Assembly (NCBI RefSeq): GCF_031846165.1
Contig: NZ_JAVRIE010000004.1
Span: forward strand, 1 to 64,000
Length of the DNA stretch: 64,000 nt
Direction: 5' to 3'
Source of the DNA: Glaciecola blandensis
GTDB taxonomy: Bacteria; Pseudomonadota; Gammaproteobacteria; Enterobacterales; Alteromonadaceae
Below the pieces are notes generated by a model, which was not told the origin of the DNA, did not search any database, and worked only from the letters and a program-made list of their open reading frames with translations. Of the stretch, positions 36,480-45,716 are shown piece after piece. The number at the start of each line of letters is the position of its first letter. The stretch's first letter is position 1. The position numbers and the translations under genes were made by a program.

Positions 36480-37511
36480 TTACCCTTTAGAATAAGAGGG
36501 ACGGTTTTCATCTAGGGAGTCGACTATTTTATGGTAACTCTCGTAACGGTCTTCACTGATTTTACCGTCGATAACCGCTTGTCTAATTAGACAACCAGGA
36601 TCAGTACCATGTTTACAATCGGTAAATTTACAGCCACCTAAATAATCCCGAAATTCGATAAAACCAGAGGTGACCTTTTCCACAGGTAGGTGCCACAATC
36701 CAAATTCACGGACACCCGGTGAGTCTATTAAGTCACCACCTTGCTCAAAATGTAGTAATTTAGCCGCAGTAGTGGTGTGCTGGCCCAAACCTGAGTTTTG
36801 AGATATGTCACCTACAATCTCGTCAGCATCAGGTAATAGTTGATTAATGATACTAGACTTGCCTACACCACTTTGACCAACAAACACACTCACTTTATCT
36901 TTAAGTAAAGTTGAAAGCTCTTCGACACCTTCTTGTGTCACACAACTCGTGTAAATGACGCGATAACCGATCTCTTCATAAATATCGATAACCTCTGCGA
37001 CGTACTCACGGTCCTCGTCAGTAAGCAATTCCATTTTATTAATGACAATGACTGGTGGTATGTCGACGTCTTCACAGGCAACTAAATACCGATCGATGAT
37101 ATGAGCGGAAAGCTGAGGCACAATCGCATTGACCACAATGATTTGGTCAATATTTGCTGCAATGGGTTTCACACCGTCATAGAAATCGGGACGTGTCAGT
37201 GTGCTCAATCGATCAAGCACCACCTCGATTACGCCTCTATCTCTTTCGTCGTCTGATAAGCTAGGGCGAAATAGAACCTGATCGCCACAAACAACAGAGT
37301 TAATAGTGCGACGGATATGGCACTTGTGGACTATTCCATCTTTGTCACACTCAACATTAGCATGCTTGCCAAAACGGCCAATGACTCTGCCTTGAAGTTG
37401 TTCACCCAAGTGGGCGTCATCCGTTGTATGCTGCTTTGAAGCCAGTCGTTTTTTGCGATTCGTTTGCACCTGACGCTTTTGACGATCGGATAGTTTCGGT
37501 TTTTTAGCCAC
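36480..37511 (-). CDS. rsgA: Ribosome small-subunit biogenesis GTPase RsgA
   Basis: The 343-residue circularly permuted GTPase acts late in 30S subunit maturation. The order seen is a basic N-terminus, an OB-fold (GRVIGRFGKHANVECD), G4 NKMELL, G1 GQSGVGKSSIINQLL, G3 DSPGVREFGL, then a zinc knuckle with CKFTDCKHGTDPGC. The start is a GTG at 37509-37511 with AAGG six bases upstream. It is divergent from orn, with a 98-base gap, and is followed by psd; this orn/rsgA/psd neighbourhood is the one found in E. coli. Confidence 0.96.
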   Translation of the reverse strand: MAKKPKLSDRQKRQVQTNRKKRLASKQHTTDDAHLGEQLQGRVIGRFGKHANVECDKDGIVHKCHIRRTINSVVCGDQVLFRPSLSDDERDRGVIEVVLDRLSTLTRPDFYDGVKPIAANIDQIIVVNAIVPQLSAHIIDRYLVACEDVDIPPVIVINKMELLTDEDREYVAEVIDIYEEIGYRVIYTSCVTQEGVEELSTLLKDKVSVFVGQSGVGKSSIINQLLPDADEIVGDISQNSGLGQHTTTAAKLLHFEQGGDLIDSPGVREFGLWHLPVEKVTSGFIEFRDYLGGCKFTDCKHGTDPGCLIRQAVIDGKISEDRYESYHKIVDSLDENRPSYSKG

Positions 37512-37609
37512 GTTGACCTTTTCAGTGAATAGTTATTGGCGCTTTACGTGTGTGCATGTTACCTTTTTTAGCCTGCTTTTTCATGGCATTTAATTTAGAC
37601 GAGGGGCGT

Positions 37610-38155
37610 ATGTCATTTAACGAAGAAAATTTGGTGTGGATCGATATGGAAATGACAGGCTTGGATCCTGAGGTTTGTGTGGTCATGGAAATTGCAACGA
37701 TTGTGACCGACAAAGAATTAAAAATTCTTGCTCAAGGCCCTGTGATTGCTGTCCATCAACCGAGTGAAGTGCTCGACAATATGGATGAATGGTGTGTGAA
37801 AACTCACGGTGCAACCGGTTTAACAGAGCGTTGCAGAAACAGTGAGTATGATGTTGAAGCTGCAGCGAAAGAGACTATCGCGTTTCTGGAGAAATATGTG
37901 CCCAAAGGTAAATCTCCATTGTGCGGCAATTCGATAGGTCAAGATAGACGATTTTTAGTGAAGTACATGCCTGAACTCGAGGATTACTTTCATTATAGAA
38001 ATGTCGATGTGAGCACCGTGAAAGAGTTAACGGCTCGCTGGAAACCAGATGTGTTAACTGGTTTCAAAAAGAAAGGCGTGCATTTAGCATTAGACGATAT
38101 TATTGAATCGATAGACGAGATGAAGTTTTACAGAGAGCATGTGTTTAAGATTTAA
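37610..38155 (+). CDS. orn: Oligoribonuclease
   Basis: Orn degrades di- to pentaribonucleotides, the final step of RNA decay and of c-di-GMP (pGpG) turnover. I start at the ATG at 37610 (MSFNEENLVWIDMEMTGLDP, 181 residues, the usual family size), preceded by GAGGGG, not at 37550. DEDD-family residues are visible in IDMEMTG, in SIGQDRRFL and in HLALDDI. It lies next to a tRNA-Gly gene as in E. coli. Confidence 0.96.
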   Translation: MSFNEENLVWIDMEMTGLDPEVCVVMEIATIVTDKELKILAQGPVIAVHQPSEVLDNMDEWCVKTHGATGLTERCRNSEYDVEAAAKETIAFLEKYVPKGKSPLCGNSIGQDRRFLVKYMPELEDYFHYRNVDVSTVKELTARWKPDVLTGFKKKGVHLALDDIIESIDEMKFYREHVFKI

Positions 38156-38226
38156 GCGCTGATTGTTCAATATGTGGCGCATTGCGCATTTCAATCGCTT
38201 AAATCAAAAATAATTGAAAAATACAC

Positions 38227-38254
38227 TTGCACTGTGCGCATATTTTTGTAAAAT
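38227..38254 (+). promoter_or_regulatory. Promoter of tRNA-Gly
   Basis: TTGCAC (38227-38232) and TAAAAT (38249-38254) are spaced by 16 bases and are followed by a GC-rich discriminator (GCGCC), typical of growth-rate-controlled stable RNA promoters. Confidence 0.75.
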
Positions 38255-38267
38255 GCGCCTCCACATT

Positions 38268-38343
<76 letters not shown>

Positions 38344-38350
38344 AATTTAC

Positions 38351-38380
38351 AAAAAAGCACAGTGAAAACTGTGCTTTTTT
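38351..38380 (+). terminator. Terminator of tRNA-Gly
   Basis: A 13-pair stem (38351-38363 with 38368-38380) closed by a GAAA tetraloop; the descending arm ends in six T residues. Confidence 0.95.
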
Positions 38381-38439
38381 GCTTCTAGATCGAATAAATT
38401 CAGTGAATCTCCTTTTTCTGTAAAAATAGAAGCTCAATG

Positions 38440-38514
38440 AAAGCGCTTTATTTTTATTTTGTTCCATAAAAACAATGCCTTACAGTCTTGGGTTTAAGCC
38501 GGTATCGCTTAAAC
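38440..38514. promoter_or_regulatory. Two palindromes upstream of the LacI-type regulator gene
   Basis: AAAGCGCTTT (38440-38449) is a perfect palindrome with the central CG typical of LacI-family operators. GTTTAAGC (38492-38499) and GCTTAAAC (38507-38514) form an eight-base inverted repeat with a seven-base spacer. They lie about 165 and 100 bases before the regulator start and may be autoregulatory sites. Confidence 0.45.
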
Positions 38515-38612
38515 GATTTAGACGAAATATCGGTGATAATCGCCGTTTTTCTCGCTTTTCGCTATGTATTATGGCAGTTTGTTGGGCTAGGATTATCAAA
38601 TAAAAAAAAGAC

Positions 38613-39641
38613 ATGGAAAAAGCCATTTCGCAAAAGGATGTAGCAAAAATCATCGGTGTTTCTACCGCGACCGTTTCAAACGCATTTAATCGACCAGACC
38701 AACTATCGACTGAACTAAGGCAACGAGTTTTATCTGAATGCGCGAAGCTAGGCTATTCAGGTCCCCATTTTGCCGCGCGTTCTCTGCGCTCTGGTCGCTC
38801 TGATGTTGTTTGTGTCATGCTGTCGGATACCTTAAGTTATAGCTTCTCAGATCCCATGGCAAACCTGCTATTAGAAGGTATCTCGGATGTACTAGCCGAG
38901 AATCAAAAACAGATGCTATTAATGTCTTCGACTATTTCTTCAGACGCTCAAATTCGCGCAGAAACGTTGCCTGATGGCTTCATCTTTTATGGCACACCTC
39001 GAGGTTCGAGTTTTGACAGGATTCTAAGTTTAGGGAAACCTTGTGTCACGGTAGATTTTACTTATAAGAATTTGCCCTCATTAAACGTCGACAACTATGG
39101 GGCTTGTTGTGAACTTGCAAAAGCAGCAATTAGAGATAAAAACGACCTTGTTGCAGTCATCGGAATGCGTTTTCTAACCGCCTCTATTGTAAAGCGTTTG
39201 AGCAAGCAGGACATGTCACTTCCATCAAAAGAAATTACATGGTCGCGTTTGTTAGGCTTCAAAGCAGGTGCAAGTGACAAGGGTGTTGATATAGTCAGTG
39301 ATAATATTATTCACTTACATCGCAACAAACCCAAAGAAGCTGAAATTGCAGCCCGCCTGTTATTGATGCAAGAGCAAAGACCCAATCTTATTTTGTGTAT
39401 GAGCGATGTTATTGCCCTAGCGGTGTGTCGTGTAGCACAGCAGTTGAATCTTCGAATACCTGAAGACCTCAGAGTGACCGGATTTGATGATATTGAGGAG
39501 GCTCGGCATGCAAAAGAGGGGTTAACAACGGTCTTTCAAAATGGCATTGAAAAAGGCAGAGAAGCTGCAACAATGTTACTAGAGGGAGTGACCGAGCATA
39601 GAAAAGTGCCAGTTGAACTTCGTTTGCGAGGAACCCACTGA
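38613..39641 (+). CDS. LacI-family transcriptional regulator
   Basis: The 342-residue protein has an N-terminal LacI helix-turn-helix (ISQKDVAKIIGVSTATVSNAFNRPDQLS) with the hinge-region sequence LGYSGPHFAARSLRSGRS, then a periplasmic-binding-type effector domain (VVCVMLSDTLSYSFSDP, and PEDLRVTGFDDIEEARHAKEGLTTV near the end). Such regulators usually control sugar or nucleoside metabolism in response to a small ligand. No sugar operon is adjacent; the next genes are a small exported protein and the binding-protein/kinase pair, on the same strand. The ribosome site is weak. Confidence 0.93.
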   Translation: MEKAISQKDVAKIIGVSTATVSNAFNRPDQLSTELRQRVLSECAKLGYSGPHFAARSLRSGRSDVVCVMLSDTLSYSFSDPMANLLLEGISDVLAENQKQMLLMSSTISSDAQIRAETLPDGFIFYGTPRGSSFDRILSLGKPCVTVDFTYKNLPSLNVDNYGACCELAKAAIRDKNDLVAVIGMRFLTASIVKRLSKQDMSLPSKEITWSRLLGFKAGASDKGVDIVSDNIIHLHRNKPKEAEIAARLLLMQEQRPNLILCMSDVIALAVCRVAQQLNLRIPEDLRVTGFDDIEEARHAKEGLTTVFQNGIEKGREAATMLLEGVTEHRKVPVELRLRGTH

Positions 39642-39699
39642 AACTTTTTTCGTTAATATAGTTCAAAGGAAATATTGATTTTAAAAAAGGAATGAAGCT

Positions 39700-40098
39700 A
39701 TGTGCAAAAGGATTTTATTGTGTTTATTGTTCGTATCAGCTTGGGCGCAGGCAGACGAAGATACCTTAACGCTGGATAGAGTTGTCCCGAATAATTTCGA
39801 ATTAGCGTTCCCGAATGACTCGAATATTCAACCTACAGAAAGTGATTTTCGCATTGTTAATTTAGCGCTAATGAGCAATGAAGCTGGAGAACGATGGGCG
39901 GTTGCTACTATTAAGAACATGGCAAGCGGTCGGCGAACTCTGACCAAAAGTGACTTAATGGCCTTAACTGCTAATGGACGAAGAATTCACCCTCGTGAGT
40001 TATCACAAAGCTTCAATGGCGATGAAACCATTTCATTAGTCGTTAACTTTGGTGAAATCAAGTTTCCGTTGTTGTCGGTGTATACGCGGAATGACTAA
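39700..40098 (+). CDS. Small exported protein of unknown function
   Basis: The 132-residue product starts with a signal peptide cleaved near AQA/DEDT and has no membrane segment after it. The mature part looks like a small beta-rich domain (FRIVNLALMSNEAGERWAVATIKNMASG, TISLVVNFGEIKFPLLSVYTR). AAAAAGGAA precedes the ATG. It lies 58 bases after the LacI-type gene and 97 before the binding-protein gene, so it could belong to either unit. I do not recognise the family. Confidence 0.65.
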   Translation: MCKRILLCLLFVSAWAQADEDTLTLDRVVPNNFELAFPNDSNIQPTESDFRIVNLALMSNEAGERWAVATIKNMASGRRTLTKSDLMALTANGRRIHPRELSQSFNGDETISLVVNFGEIKFPLLSVYTRND

Positions 40099-40195
40099 TC
40101 AAGTATAAATAGCTACAACTTCGATTCGTATATGACAAATCCGTCAAAAAAGAGTACCGTATTCCTTCAATTTGCTTATTGACTCGGAACTGGTA

Positions 40196-41488
40196 ATGAC
40201 GCTTCCAAAAAACACACATAGATTAGCAAACCAAGGCAGAAGGCGTTTAGTTAAAGGACTTGCCACAGCTGGCGTAGCCGCGGCTACGGGCTCATTCTCG
40301 ACTTTTTCTATAGGACAAGCAAAGCCAAAACTCAGAATCTTAGGCACTCATGTCACGCTTCAAGAAGAGTTACGCCAGAAAGCAATGGACGACCTTGGTA
40401 TTGAACTCATCTTTGAGCCGAAAGGTAGTGCCGCTGTGCAGCAAAAAGCGTTAACGAATCCAGATAGTTTCGATTTGTACGAACAGTGGTCAAATAGTAT
40501 TAATGTGCTTTGGCGCTCAGGATCTATACAAGCTATAGACAAAAAGCGTATTTTGCATTGGGATGAGATCAACTCGCTAACTAAAACGGGCAGAATTACT
40601 TCATCAGCAAAAATTGGTGCGGGCGACGCCCCTTACAAGCTATTGAACGTGCAAAACGACGGTAGTTTGAATGCCGAGCAGACCGAGCAAGCTAGTTTTT
40701 TGCCTTATGCTCACAACGTCGACTCATTTGGATACAACACGGACTTTATTGACGAAGGGGTTGCCTACGAAACAGAAAGCTGGGGTTGGCTGTTAGATGA
40801 AAAGAACAAAGGTAAAGTGGCGATTGTCAATGCCCCAACCATAGGCTTATTTGATTTGGCCCTTGCCGCACAGGCGAAAGGCTTTATGCGCTTCCAAGAT
40901 ATAGGAGCCATGAGTGTGCAAGAACTGGATCAGTTGTTTAGCATACTGATCGCTTACAAAGAACAAGGCCATTTCAGTGGCTTTTGGACATCGGTCCCTG
41001 AATCTGTGCGTTTCATGAAAACCAAGCGAGTTCATATTGAAAGTATGTTCTCACCTGCTGTATCGAGCTTAAATGGACAAGGAGTCCCTGTTACATTTGC
41101 AGCACCCAAAGAGGGGTATCGAGGCTGGCACGGCGTGATGTGTCTATCTTCTCGCACGCAAGGCCGGGTTAAAGATGTTGCTTATGAATATATGAATTGG
41201 TGGCTGTCTGGCTGGCCAGGTGCTTTCATTGCTCGACAAGGTTATTATATTTCTAATCCGCAGCGCTCTCGTAAGTACCTCTCTGCTGCTGAGTATGATT
41301 ATTGGTATGATGGCAAAGTTGCCACTGAACCTCTAAAAGGAACTGATGGAGCTGTCTCTGTTTTGAAAGGAAGTACTCGCCGAGGTGGCAGCTATGAAAA
41401 GCGCTTCGAGAATGTTGCCGTTTGGAATACCGTCATGCCAACTTATGACTATAGTCTTGAAAAATGGTATGAGTTTCTAAGTGCATGA
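40196..41488 (+). CDS. Tat-exported solute-binding protein, PotD/polyamine type
   Basis: I start at the ATG at 40196 (430 residues) rather than at the TTG at 40172. A twin-arginine signal, RRRLVKGLATAGVAAATGSF, leads into a periplasmic-binding fold of the iron/spermidine class (KLRILGTHVTLQEEL, LPYAHNVDSFGYNTDFI, KVAIVNAPTIGLFDLALAA, YEYMNWWLSGWPGAFIARQGYY). No permease or ATPase gene follows; instead a hybrid histidine kinase gene starts 35 bases downstream. I infer a receptor subunit that presents a ligand to the kinase, in the manner of TorT/TorS or NspS/MbaA, rather than a transporter component. Confidence 0.8.
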   Translation: MTLPKNTHRLANQGRRRLVKGLATAGVAAATGSFSTFSIGQAKPKLRILGTHVTLQEELRQKAMDDLGIELIFEPKGSAAVQQKALTNPDSFDLYEQWSNSINVLWRSGSIQAIDKKRILHWDEINSLTKTGRITSSAKIGAGDAPYKLLNVQNDGSLNAEQTEQASFLPYAHNVDSFGYNTDFIDEGVAYETESWGWLLDEKNKGKVAIVNAPTIGLFDLALAAQAKGFMRFQDIGAMSVQELDQLFSILIAYKEQGHFSGFWTSVPESVRFMKTKRVHIESMFSPAVSSLNGQGVPVTFAAPKEGYRGWHGVMCLSSRTQGRVKDVAYEYMNWWLSGWPGAFIARQGYYISNPQRSRKYLSAAEYDYWYDGKVATEPLKGTDGAVSVLKGSTRRGGSYEKRFENVAVWNTVMPTYDYSLEKWYEFLSA

Positions 41489-41523
41489 TTATATTCGTGA
41501 TTATCAAGGATAAGAAATAATTC

Positions 41524-44256
41524 ATGAAGTTTTCATTGAAATTGCAGATTGCAGTGTTTTTGTTAGTGCTGCTGGCAGTCTTAGCTGCACAGTTTTTCTT
41601 TTCTCAATTGAATCAAAGAGAGTTCCAATCTGCTTTTAAAGATTACCAACAAACGGTTAGCGAAGAAAAGCTAGTAAGAGAGCTCGAAAGGGATGTTCTG
41701 GATCTACAACGTCAAGTCTTGGTGTTTAAAGATACAGGTAGCCGAGCAGCGAAAAAACGCTTTGCGGTGTTAATCGAAGAAGTGAAAAAAGGTGTTCAAG
41801 ACTTACAAACGTTTTTCTCTCAAAATAATCAACGAACAGGCATTCAAACATCCGAAACTCTTCAAGCGATGACGCAACATCTACTCGACTATGAAGTTAA
41901 CTTCAATGAGGTAATCATAGGTCGAGACCAAGGAGAAGAGTATTTCAATCAGGGTGTATTGGTAGCCTTGGGTGAGTTACTTGATTTGAGTGAACAGCAA
42001 ATCAACACTTATCAGATTTCGAGCGAGTCTTCGTTTCAATATAAATTACATCTTACCAGTGCAGAAACAATTGCATTTAAATATAGAGCTAGGCCAAGCT
42101 CGTCGTTTTCTCAAGACTTCAAGAGTGCGCTAAATAACGCAGAACTAGCGATACAAGACATGCCTTTATCCCTTGAGAGCAAGAACCTCACTTTGCGCCA
42201 ACTGCAAACCGCTCAAGATCAATTTATTAAGCTAACACATACCATGCAAGGCTATACGTTTTTGGTGAATGTGGTAATGGCCGGTTCTGCAAATGAATTC
42301 CTTTATTTGGCCTCCGAATTGTCATCTCAAGCTGCACAAAAAGCGGCCCAAAATGATAAAGAGATTGACAGTTCTATCAATAGTTTGGAGCGAAGCTTAA
42401 CTGTATCTTCTAGTATTGGATTGGTAATAAGTATGCTCATAGCGCTCTTTGCATCTCTCAGGATTATTTCGCCCATTCAATCTATCACAAAAGTTTTCCA
42501 AGGCTTAACGCGTGGCGAATCAAAATTAGATATTCCGTATTCTACCCGCTTGGATGAAATCGGTAACCTTGCCAAAGCTGCACAAGTTTTTAGTGATAAG
42601 AACCAGCAAACTAAAGACTTACTTGCTGAATCTCGAGACTTATACAAATTGCAAGGGTCACTTAATGCGAAACTAGAAGAAGCAAAGCTTACTGCTGAGC
42701 GTGCTAATGCATCCAAGAGTATCTTTCTTGCAAATATGAGTCATGAAATTCGCACACCTATGAACGGCATCATTGGTCTAGTTGATTTGAGTTTAAAAGA
42801 AGATTTAAGTACGAAAGTACGAGCCAATCTTGAGAAGGTAAACTATTCCGGTCAAATTTTAACAAATGTAATCAACGATATTCTTGATTTTTCTAAAGTA
42901 GAGGCTGGGAAGTTAGAGATAGAGAAGGGGGTTTTCTCGTTTTCCTCTCTGCTTGATGGAGTGCTTGCCGTGTCTGCATTGAGAGCGTCTGAGAAAAACT
43001 TAAACATGGAGTTACATGTTGATCCAAATTTACCCACGGAAGCTGTCGGTGACCCTCTGCGTTTGTCTCAAATTATTCTAAACCTAACTAGCAATGCCAT
43101 TAAGTTTACGAATTCAGGCAAGGTGTCAATCGAGTTCATAATGAATGACAGTGAAGAACCCGATTTTTTTGTCTTAGAAATCATGGTTGCAGATACTGGT
43201 ATTGGTATTGCGGAAGAGCAAAAGGAACATATATTCACGCCATTCAAGCAAGCAGATGAATCTACCAGCCGCAATTTCGGGGGGACTGGTTTGGGCTTAG
43301 CTATTGTGACTCAGCTCATTAATTTAATGGATGGCTCTATATCTCTTGAAACTGAGCAAAATGTCGGCAGCCAATTTACCTGTAAAATCCCTCTGAAAAT
43401 GGTGAAAGGCAGTCACTCATTACTGCAAGACAAAGAAAGATTTCAGTCACACTTTTACTACCTTACAGAGGCTAAAGATAAAGCCCTCATTCGCGGCGAT
43501 TATATAGAAAGGGTGAGTGGGCAGGTGACGTATGTTGACTACTCCGACGCAGAGCAATTGCTTGACTATATAGGAGCTGATGAGATTGTATTATTTGATA
43601 TTAGTAGTGGAAAGCAAGCTCGCAGCTTGACTCCGTTTATAGAGCGATTAAAGGAGCGAGATATTAGGTTTGGTGCGGTTACACCCGCTCAGCCAGAGCA
43701 GCTAAAAAGTATACTGGAAGTCCAATGGTCATGTCCTATCATTGCTCACCCTTTTACCTTAGGAAACTTCTACTATTTCGTCATTGGTTTATATGGGTTC
43801 TCCAATAAAGACGACGTCGATTCAGTCATGATATATGAAAAGCACCCCGAGCAGAAAAGAGCCTCGGAACAGCGTTATGAAGGTCATGTTCTTTTAGTAG
43901 AAGACAATAGTATTAATCAAATAGTAGCAGGTGAAATGCTGCTGTCCTTAGGCTTAAGCTACGATATCGCAGAAGATGGCGTTCAAGCGGTTACGAAGGT
44001 AAACAATTCACCGCACTACGATCTTATTTTAATGGACGTGCAAATGCCGTTATTGGATGGGACCCAGGCAACGCAGAAGATCAGAGCCGCAGGACACAAT
44101 GAGGTTCCCATCGTAGCGCTCTCAGCCAACGCGATGAAATCAGACTATGAAAATGCACTAAATAGCGGCATGAATGACTATCTAACCAAACCCATTAAGT
44201 TAGAGGCTTTGGAAAAGATGATTAAACGTTATCTTAAAAAAACTCAATCACAGTAA
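41524..44256 (+). CDS. Hybrid sensor histidine kinase with terminal receiver
   Basis: The 910-residue kinase has helix 1 at about residues 7-27, a helical periplasmic sensor of about 265 residues, helix 2 at about 297-317, HAMP, a coiled coil, a dimerisation domain with His407 (MSHEIRTPMNGIIG) and an ATPase domain (NLTSNAIKFTNSG, DTGIGIAEEQ, GGTGLGLAIV). Residues about 640-770 look like a degenerate receiver. The last 120 residues are a complete receiver with Asp838 (LILMDVQMP), ending TKPIKLEALEKM. There is no Hpt domain, so phosphate must pass to a separate protein. It is paired with the upstream binding protein. Confidence 0.92.
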   Translation: MKFSLKLQIAVFLLVLLAVLAAQFFFSQLNQREFQSAFKDYQQTVSEEKLVRELERDVLDLQRQVLVFKDTGSRAAKKRFAVLIEEVKKGVQDLQTFFSQNNQRTGIQTSETLQAMTQHLLDYEVNFNEVIIGRDQGEEYFNQGVLVALGELLDLSEQQINTYQISSESSFQYKLHLTSAETIAFKYRARPSSSFSQDFKSALNNAELAIQDMPLSLESKNLTLRQLQTAQDQFIKLTHTMQGYTFLVNVVMAGSANEFLYLASELSSQAAQKAAQNDKEIDSSINSLERSLTVSSSIGLVISMLIALFASLRIISPIQSITKVFQGLTRGESKLDIPYSTRLDEIGNLAKAAQVFSDKNQQTKDLLAESRDLYKLQGSLNAKLEEAKLTAERANASKSIFLANMSHEIRTPMNGIIGLVDLSLKEDLSTKVRANLEKVNYSGQILTNVINDILDFSKVEAGKLEIEKGVFSFSSLLDGVLAVSALRASEKNLNMELHVDPNLPTEAVGDPLRLSQIILNLTSNAIKFTNSGKVSIEFIMNDSEEPDFFVLEIMVADTGIGIAEEQKEHIFTPFKQADESTSRNFGGTGLGLAIVTQLINLMDGSISLETEQNVGSQFTCKIPLKMVKGSHSLLQDKERFQSHFYYLTEAKDKALIRGDYIERVSGQVTYVDYSDAEQLLDYIGADEIVLFDISSGKQARSLTPFIERLKERDIRFGAVTPAQPEQLKSILEVQWSCPIIAHPFTLGNFYYFVIGLYGFSNKDDVDSVMIYEKHPEQKRASEQRYEGHVLLVEDNSINQIVAGEMLLSLGLSYDIAEDGVQAVTKVNNSPHYDLILMDVQMPLLDGTQATQKIRAAGHNEVPIVALSANAMKSDYENALNSGMNDYLTKPIKLEALEKMIKRYLKKTQSQ

Positions 44257-44277
44257 TAACATTACGTTTTTGTAGGC

Positions 44278-44796
44278 TTACTCTTCAATAATGTATGTGT
44301 AACGTCCATTAGGTGTTCTCCGAAATTTACCGGATGATAAATCTCCGTTATCCATGATGGCATCGAGTTGTGCAATATCTTCCTCTGAGGCCGTCGCCCC
44401 ATCTATTGCGATGCCAGCATAACTATAACCATCGGGGCCTTCCCAATTCCAATTGCCACCTAGTAATGTGTTACTTGCCCAATCACTCGCATTAATAAAT
44501 AAGCCCGTTACTTGCGGTAAAGTGAGGTGAGTGTCGTCGGGATAGTCTCCATTTACTTGTTTGGCTACCTCAAACGCACGAGCAAAACTGCCTATCTGAG
44601 TGGCCATTTCTGTTAATTGGGCCCGCAATACGTATTGTTTATATTGGGGAACAGCTACAGCTGCTAAAATACCGATGATAGCAACGACAATCATAAGTTC
44701 GACCAATGTAAAACCGGATGATTGTTTATTTCCCTTATGGTGGCCTTGGGACTTTTGATCTTGATTACCGATAGTGACGCTATGATAAACTGACAT
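44278..44796 (-). CDS. Type IV pilin-like protein with long leader
   Basis: The 172-residue protein has the class III signal SSG/FTLVELMIVVAIIGILAAVAVP, with Glu+5. The leader is 28 residues long and polar, unlike the 6-8 residues of common type IVa pilins. GGAG seven bases before the ATG supports the long form. The mature part is pilin-sized, with a C-terminal KFRRTPNGRYTYIIEE. No assembly genes are adjacent. It is convergent with the hybrid kinase gene (21-base gap). Major-pilin, minor-pilin or pseudopilin roles cannot be told apart here. Confidence 0.85.
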   Translation of the reverse strand: MSVYHSVTIGNQDQKSQGHHKGNKQSSGFTLVELMIVVAIIGILAAVAVPQYKQYVLRAQLTEMATQIGSFARAFEVAKQVNGDYPDDTHLTLPQVTGLFINASDWASNTLLGGNWNWEGPDGYSYAGIAIDGATASEEDIAQLDAIMDNGDLSSGKFRRTPNGRYTYIIEE

Positions 44797-45097
44797 CGTG
44801 ATTCTCCAATTACAGTTGATTCAATAAACACGTTTTGTACCTCATCGAACATATCACCAAGGGAATACTGCTGGTTTATTGGCCCGGATACCCTAGTATT
44901 GCGTGGGGAGAGCTACTGAATTCAATATGGAAATGCGAGCAGTGACATCCAACATGTGTCTGTATAGCAATATAGCAGGACGTTTGCTCTATTACTCCAG
45001 AACAAAAGTGACTATTAAGTAAGAGTACAGTAAGGTATTTCTAGCGAAACTTGCGACACTTCAAAGGGGGCATGCGGTAATTATAAAGGAGAGGCAA
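44797..45097. other. 301-base intergenic region between divergent genes
   Basis: It holds the leader of the pilin gene (leftward) and the promoter of the glycosylase-fold gene (rightward). An inverted repeat AATACT (44864-44869) / AGTATT (44895-44900) brackets a GC-rich segment and might fold in the pilin leader RNA. It does not match a c-di-GMP riboswitch that I can recognise. No coding frame is seen. Confidence 0.45.
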
Positions 45098-45685
45098 TTG
45101 AAAGATGACGGTGTGTTTTCGCAGACTATTTGTGATTTAAAAAATTGTCGCACTTGCGAGCAGCGCTTGCCTTTGGGTGCAAACCCAATATTTCAGCTGC
45201 ATCCTATGGCTCAAATATTGATTGCAAGCCAAGCACCTGGTAGTGCCGCCCATAATTCGGGCATCCCTTTTCAAGATCCCAGCGGTAAACGTCTGCGTTC
45301 ATGGCTTGGTGTTAATGAAACTACATTTTATCAAGCAGATAAATTTGCGATCATGCCTATGGCATTTTGTTATCCAGGTCGGGGGCGAGGGGGCGATTTA
45401 CCGCCATCCAAGGAATGTGCTCCGCTTTGGCACGATAAACTCCTACAGCAAATGCCGAATATTCGTTTAACGCTAGTGATTGGGAAGTATGCTATTAACC
45501 GCTACATGCCGCATCTAAAGAACAATAAGCTGACGGATATTTTAATCGATCAGGATTTTACGAGAGCGGAAAAGATTGTATTGCCTCATCCCAGCCCTCG
45601 GAACAATATTTGGTTGAAAAAAGCGCCTTGGTTTGAAGAAGAGTGTGTCCCCGAACTTCAACAAAGGATAGCGACGCTCATTTAA
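45098..45685 (+). CDS. Uracil-DNA-glycosylase-family protein
   Basis: The 195-residue protein starts at a TTG (45098) with AAGGAGAGG just upstream. It has an N-terminal Cys pair (LKNCRTCEQR) and the superfamily motifs ILIASQAPGSAAHNSGIPFQDPSG and, near the end, VLPHPSPRNN. This fits the family of uracil-DNA-glycosylase-fold proteins distinct from Ung, whose members include inactive or unknown forms. Two CXXC-type Cys residues do not make the four-Cys cluster of family 4 enzymes. Glycosylase activity is possible but not shown. Confidence 0.8.
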   Translation: MKDDGVFSQTICDLKNCRTCEQRLPLGANPIFQLHPMAQILIASQAPGSAAHNSGIPFQDPSGKRLRSWLGVNETTFYQADKFAIMPMAFCYPGRGRGGDLPPSKECAPLWHDKLLQQMPNIRLTLVIGKYAINRYMPHLKNNKLTDILIDQDFTRAEKIVLPHPSPRNNIWLKKAPWFEEECVPELQQRIATLI

Positions 45686-45716
45686 TACCCTAGTCACCTA
45701 GCACCTAAGTAATCTA

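Noticed and set aside
44797..45097. Possible c-di-GMP riboswitch in front of the pilin gene
   Set aside because: The inverted repeat is present, but the conserved GEMM core sequences are not found on either strand.
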